DNA of 35,926 bases from Conidiobolus coronatus NRRL 28638 (lineage: Eukaryota; Entomophthoromycota; Entomophthoromycetes; Entomophthorales; Conidiobolaceae). Positions 32,003 through 35,926 of this stretch are shown here, piece by piece. The notes under the pieces are model-generated. The model ran no database searches. It saw nothing but the letters and a program-made list of their open reading frames with translations, and was not told where the DNA came from. The stretch's first letter is position 1; the number at the start of each line of letters is the position of its first letter. A program made the translations under genes and the position numbers. The stretch lies in assembly GCA_001566745.1 (NCBI GenBank), contig KQ964489.1, positions 49,554 to 85,479 on the forward strand, read 5' to 3'.

Positions 32003-32575
32003 TTAACCAAAGCGAGTACCGAATTGGTTGTTTTGGTCTTCACGAGGACCATTGAAAGTAGTAACTTCATTACCTGAGCGACCATTAACGTTGACTTGGA
32101 TATCATGAGAGTGAAGATAGGCACCAGTTCTTTCATGTTTCAAAAGGAAGACATCATTGGCGTGCCATTCTTGTCCGTTAGCACCACCATCAGCCTTTTC
32201 GACGATCCAGATGTCATTGGCATCAGATTGTTGTTCAGTACCGTAGGTAGAGACTTCGTTTTGGCCTGAAGAAGGAGATTTGACATCATGACTGTGTAAC
32301 CACTTGAAGGTAGCCATATGATGGACACGGATTCTGTCACCATAACGGAAAACATCACCAATGCTACCTTGATGTTCAGGACCTAATACTTGCCACCAAT
32401 CTTCATGTTCAGGTTGGTTAGAGGGGGCATATACAAGTTGTTGACCAGAACCACCTTGGTAGTTGACAGCAGAAGAACGGACGTATCTACCAGTAGCTAA
32501 ATGACGGAGAGAGATCTTAGATCCAAGATGAACGCGGTGGTCATCTCCAACGTGATTGTATACTTGCCAAGTCAT
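32003..32575 (-). CDS. Small soluble MIR-repeat protein, copy 1
   Basis: A single-exon, 190-residue protein made almost wholly of three MIR-type repeats: about 17-64 (GSKISLRHLATGRYVRSS), 75-127 (YGDRIRVHHMATFKWLHSHD) and 138-190 (ANDVFLLKHERTGAYLHSHD). MIR beta-trefoils occur in SDF2, POMT mannosyltransferases and IP3/ryanodine receptors. Unlike SDF2 there is no signal peptide, no membrane segment and no HDEL-type tail, so a cytosolic protein is likely. The partner or ligand is unknown. By my count 170 of 190 residues match the neighbouring copy 2, with half of the differences in the last 32 residues. The coding DNA is much richer in G and C than its flanks, consistent with strong expression. 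The upstream CRE and TATA boxes are shared with copy 2. Confidence 0.9.
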   Translation of the reverse strand: MTWQVYNHVGDDHRVHLGSKISLRHLATGRYVRSSAVNYQGGSGQQLVYAPSNQPEHEDWWQVLGPEHQGSIGDVFRYGDRIRVHHMATFKWLHSHDVKSPSSGQNEVSTYGTEQQSDANDIWIVEKADGGANGQEWHANDVFLLKHERTGAYLHSHDIQVNVNGRSGNEVTTFNGPREDQNNQFGTRFG

Positions 32576-32640
32576 ATTATTTACTAATTAATTTTAAAAA
32601 ATATTTTAGTGATATTGAATAAAAGCTAAGAATATTCAGC

Positions 32641-32648
32641 TATTTATA
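32641..32648 (-). promoter_or_regulatory. TATA-like box of MIR gene 1 (TATAAATA)
   Basis: TATAAATA on the minus strand lies 66-73 bp before the start codon. Copy 2 has TATAAAAG at nearly the same distance, which supports a shared core promoter. Confidence 0.5.
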
Positions 32649-32660
32649 TTCTCTCAAAAG

Positions 32661-32674
32661 TTGACTTACGTCAC
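32661..32674. promoter_or_regulatory. Shared CRE-type element TTGACTTACGTCAC upstream of MIR gene 1
   Basis: A 14-base string containing TTACGTCA (a TGACGTAA bZIP site), about 90 bp upstream of the start codon. The same 14 bases occur upstream of copy 2 at the same distance although much of the surrounding promoter has changed, so it is probably functional. Confidence 0.6.
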
Positions 32675-33790
32675 AAAAAAATGAATTGAGTAACATTTAA
32701 TACTTTTATCATCAATTAATTAACCTGTTTAGACAGCCTGATCCATATCCATAACCTCTAAAACTGAAAAATATTTAGCTCTAGAGAATTCTCTTTATTT
32801 TTGTGTACACAAGATCCCATCGCAGTCTAAATGATATCATTATTAAATCGAGGATTGTGAGCTAATCAAATCACCATTCAGGACTATTAGCCAATAGTAT
32901 AAATGCTTTTACTGGTAAATCGCTGGTAATATTTTGACTACAGCGAAAACTTAGTGTATATAATTAAAATATAATGTGATAAAATGTAGGAATACAAAAT
33001 ACTATTTATATAAAATAAGAATGTGATTTCAATAATTATAATATTATATATACTTAAAAGATAATATATCATTTGAATGGCGTATATTAAACATTAAAGA
33101 AATAATTAAATATGCTGCAAGATGATTTGGAAATTCCTAAATATCATCTAATTTAACATAGATATGTAATATGATTTTTATAGAACAGTGATGATTTTTT
33201 ATAGCTTTAATTAACATTATTGTATATTTAATATTCAACACTTTTAATATCAATATTTAAACGCAATCTTGAAAAATGTAATATAGAATAATTCAAATTA
33301 GAAATATAAAGTTGATATTTTTATTAATTGTAAAAATAAGTGTATATTGGTTTTTTATATGCAATATATTTTATGAGATTTATATACTAAAATCTCTTAA
33401 GCGTTTGAAGATATAGCTTTAAAACTTTAATCACTATGCTAAAATGTAATACATTAATTAATCATTGCTAGATTGAAAGGTGAGTATAAGTATAAATATA
33501 TGCCACTAAAAGCAAATATTATAAATATAAAAATTATAAAAGTTTGGCTACATTATTAATAACAATTATTTAATTGATTAAATATACCTTTTTGCTAAAT
33601 CATATAGCTGACAGCTAAATTATCTAAAATAAGCAGTATGAAGCACTTGAATAAAAAATATAACTGTATCAAACAAAAATGTGTTATATAATCAATATAC
33701 ATAAATGTTAGATAAGCTAAATTAAATGATTGTAACATTAGTACAAGTAAAAATTCAACTTTAAATTGGTTTAATGATAAAATTATATAC

Positions 33791-34363
33791 TTAGCCAAAA
33801 CGGGTACCGAATTGGTTGTTTTGGTCTTCACGACCACCAGCATAAGCAGTAACTTCGTTACCTCGTTTACCACCAACATCGATTTCAATATCATGAGAGT
33901 GAAGATAGGCACCAGTTCTTTCATGTTTCAAAAGGAAGACATCATTGGCGTTCCAATCTTGGCCGTTAGCACCACCATCAGCTTTTTCGACGATCCAGAT
34001 GTCATTTTCATCGGATTGTTGTTCAGTACCGTAGGTAGAGACTTCGTTTTGGCCTGAAGAAGGAGATTTGACATCATGACTGTGTAACCACTTGAAGGTA
34101 GCCATATGATGGACACGGACTCTGTCACCATAACGGAAAACGTCACCAATGTTACCTTGATGTTCAGGGCCTAATACTTGCCACCAATCTTCATGTTCAG
34201 GTTGGTTAGAGGAAGCATATACAAGTTGTTGACCAGAACCACCTTGGTAGTTGACAGAAGAAGAGCGGACGTATCTACCAGTAGCTAAATGACGGAGAGA
34301 GATCTTAGATCCAAGATGAACGCGGTGGTCATCTCCAACGTGGGGGTGTACTTGCCAAGGCAT
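33791..34363 (-). CDS. Small soluble MIR-repeat protein, copy 2
   Basis: The tandem paralogue of the gene at 32003, same strand, same 190-residue length and the same three MIR repeats, without signal peptide or membrane segment. Differences are scattered (T2P, Y6H, N7P, A36S, P51S, S71N, I82V, A119E, E136D, H138N) up to the third repeat. Then ten of the last 32 positions differ (DIEIDVGGKRGNEVTAYAGG region), followed by the identical end REDQNNQFGTRFG. By eye the first 350 or so coding bases differ at only about 14 places, and more than half of those change the protein. It has the shared CRE and TATA boxes plus two extra TGASTCA sites and a (AAAAAAC)4 tract upstream. Function is unknown. Confidence 0.9.
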   Translation of the reverse strand: MPWQVHPHVGDDHRVHLGSKISLRHLATGRYVRSSSVNYQGGSGQQLVYASSNQPEHEDWWQVLGPEHQGNIGDVFRYGDRVRVHHMATFKWLHSHDVKSPSSGQNEVSTYGTEQQSDENDIWIVEKADGGANGQDWNANDVFLLKHERTGAYLHSHDIEIDVGGKRGNEVTAYAGGREDQNNQFGTRFG

Positions 34364-34426
34364 ATTATTTGTTAGTTAATTTCAATAATATCTGAGTGAT
34401 ATAGAATAAGCTTAGAGCTATTCAGC

Positions 34427-34434
34427 CTTTTATA
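34427..34434 (-). promoter_or_regulatory. TATA-like box of MIR gene 2 (TATAAAAG)
   Basis: TATAAAAG on the minus strand lies 64-71 bp before the start codon, matching the position of the copy 1 box. Confidence 0.5.
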
Positions 34435-34444
34435 TGCACTCAAC

Positions 34445-34458
34445 TTGACTTACGTCAC
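34445..34458. promoter_or_regulatory. Shared CRE-type element TTGACTTACGTCAC upstream of MIR gene 2
   Basis: Identical over 14 bases to the copy 1 element at 32661-32674 and at the same spacing from its start codon. TTACGTCA is a bZIP half-palindrome of the ATF/CREB type. Confidence 0.6.
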
Positions 34459-34498
34459 TAAAGATGACGATGTTTAACTACTTTTGTCTCTAGTAAAT

Positions 34499-34534
34499 TT
34501 GACTCAATTAAGACATGATCCATATTTGAGTCAA
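34499..34534. promoter_or_regulatory. Paired AP-1/Gcn4-like sites TTGACTCAA and TTGAGTCAA
   Basis: Two 9-bp palindromic sites at 34499-34507 and 34526-34534, about 140-170 bp upstream of MIR gene 2. The corresponding segment of copy 1 (around tgatccatat at 32739) lacks them, so the two paralogues may differ in control. Confidence 0.45.
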
Positions 34535-34560
34535 GTCTCAAAAAAAATTATTTCGATCCT

Positions 34561-34588
34561 GTTTTTTGTTTTTTGTTTTTTGTTTTTT
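34561..34588. repeat. Heptanucleotide tandem repeat (GTTTTTT)x4
   Basis: Four exact 7-bp units, which read AAAAAAC on the strand of the MIR gene. The tract lies about 200 bp upstream of copy 2 and is absent from copy 1. Poly(dA:dT) tracts of this kind often exclude nucleosomes near active promoters. Confidence 0.9.
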
Positions 34589-35926
34589 CTGATAATCTTC
34601 TGAATGACAGAATATCTTCAATAAAAACACACTCTTTTACATAGCTTTCAATCTTCAATAGAATATTATTTAAATAACAGCTAGAAAAAATTATAATATA
34701 TAATACGAGAAAACTGACTGTCGTTTAAACTATTAAATGTGTATTAGAGTTTATTCATTACTTCTTACATCTATATTAGAGATCACCTGCTAATTATCCA
34801 AATGGCATTGATTTAAAATTAAAGCCAATCCTTGCATCACTTATTTTATATAAAACATCGCACCCAGTTGATGAAATATTTTTTAAACCGCAGTACTTTA
34901 ATGATAATATTTGAGGTATTTCTTAACCTTATTCTACGGAAATAAGCAAAGTTCAGAAAAACGAAATTTATATCTATCCTAAGTTTATCAAATTTAATAA
35001 TGTCATATAATATTTAAAAGATTATTTAAGATGGTCGTGTGATAATTCAATAGTATAATAAGTAATAAGTATAAAAATTGTGACTTTTGTAGCAATTGCA
35101 CAAATTAATGCATGCAATAATTACCAATAAAATGAAATTGCTATGTTCATGGCTTTCGTAATATTAGACAATTTTTGTTAATATTAGCAAATTTGTGGTT
35201 AAAAATCAACTTTTACTTAAAATATGCTGAGATTAATGTTGTTATAATATTAATAGTTATTATCCTTATAAAATACTTAACATATTTTCGGTCAAACCTA
35301 TTAAATTGCAGGAATAGTAATTATAAAGGCTTTAAATAGATTATATAGCTTATTTATGCAAGCAGTATATAGATTAATTAAGGTTACTTCTAAATGATTA
35401 CAATTAACCTATTTAGAATTAATTATTCAAACTTTTTAAATAAAACATCCAATATAGCTAAGTTTAAATATTTTAACATTTAAAAAGAGGATCCATATAC
35501 TCACTGTGGCATAGATACTACCTAATATTTTTTTTGATTTACTAAGACTTTTTAAATATACTAAATCCACATTTTAACCATGTAAACTCAACAATTGAAA
35601 AACTCAAAACTGTTTCATTTTCAATATTTAAATTTGAGCTTATTAAATGAAACCACAACAATTATAAAACTGTTTAAATGTTAATTGGAATGAGTATTGT
35701 ATAAAAACACTGTTATTCTTATAAAATTGTAAACTTAAAGTTAAAAATACTAAACAATGCCTAAATGCATATTTAATTATCTAAAATATGCTATAATGTA
35801 GCGAGAGATAGATTTAAGTTCAATAATAAAAAATAGCTATAGTATTATATAAAATATCGTGGATAATATGCATATTCATGCGAAATGATTTAGATTTAAA
35901 ATTTTTTACCTAACAGACAAACATAT

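Larger units (their letters stand above)
32576..33790. other. Spacer between the two MIR genes
   Basis: This contains the promoter of copy 1 (about 32576-32750) and the 3' flank of copy 2. The part at 32641-32748 can be matched by eye to 34427-34525 upstream of copy 2. The remainder is AT-rich with no gene. Confidence 0.55.
34364..35926. other. Upstream region of MIR gene 2 and right edge of window
   Basis: No gene is visible in 1.56 kb. The first 230 bp hold the promoter elements of copy 2. The rest is AT-rich. A gene starting beyond the right edge cannot be excluded. Confidence 0.5.

Noticed and set aside
32140-32361. 73-codon frames inside both MIR genes (also 33928-34149)
   Set aside because: Their similarity to each other simply follows from the duplicated MIR coding DNA.
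33595-33924. 109-codon minus-strand frame overlapping the 3' end of MIR copy 2
   Set aside because: Out of frame with the MIR gene, hydrophobic by virtue of T-rich DNA, and no counterpart downstream of copy 1.

Overview
This is a strongly AT-rich nuclear fragment of a fungus. The evidence is alpha-aminoadipate-type homocitrate synthase (lysine made the fungal way), an Erg26-type sterol dehydrogenase, a fungal-type Mtq2, many 45-72 bp GT-AG introns with yTnAy branch motifs, and scattered eukaryotic tRNA genes. Very AT-rich intergenic DNA, animal-like genes (WDR53-like, PGAP1) and intron-rich genes suggest an early-diverging lineage, possibly Entomophthoromycotina such as Conidiobolus. That placement is inference. 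I see no transposon, virus-like element, rRNA or CRISPR.

Layout, left to right: LYS20/21-type homocitrate synthase (-), tRNA-Ser (-), CaMK-type kinase with two microexons (-), Get5/UBL4-like protein (-), initiator tRNA-Met (+), MBOAT lysophospholipid acyltransferase (+), WDR53-like WD40 protein with nine exons (-), SDHAF3 (-), elongator tRNA-Met (-), PGAP1/Bst1 broken by a 50-N gap (+), two-finger C2H2 factor (-) with a 1.65 kb leader region, DcpS (-), 3-ketodihydrosphingosine reductase (+), Tda10-like kinase (-), an unrecognised coiled-coil protein (+), BUD13 (-) divergent from MTQ2 (+), Erg26 (+), tRNA-Arg (-), and a tandem pair of small MIR-repeat proteins (-). All introns were placed by hand, and their spliced lengths are multiples of three except in the two genes described next.

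The genes are mostly housekeeping and do not form an obvious cluster or operon. Four make or remodel ER lipids (MBOAT, PGAP1, KDSR, Erg26). Two serve RNA metabolism (DcpS, BUD13) and one serves translation termination (MTQ2). Homocitrate synthase and the kinase each carry one 1-nt frame break in a short homopolymer, which looks more like a consensus error than gene death.

The points most worth a second look are these: the 8-nt and 11-nt microexons of the kinase; the two soluble MIR paralogues, which share a CRE+TATA promoter layout but diverge as a mosaic; three Gcn4-like sites plus a 15-bp palindrome upstream of homocitrate synthase; and an Arg in place of the first histidine of the DcpS triad. 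I did not find a clear multi-gene undescribed system.
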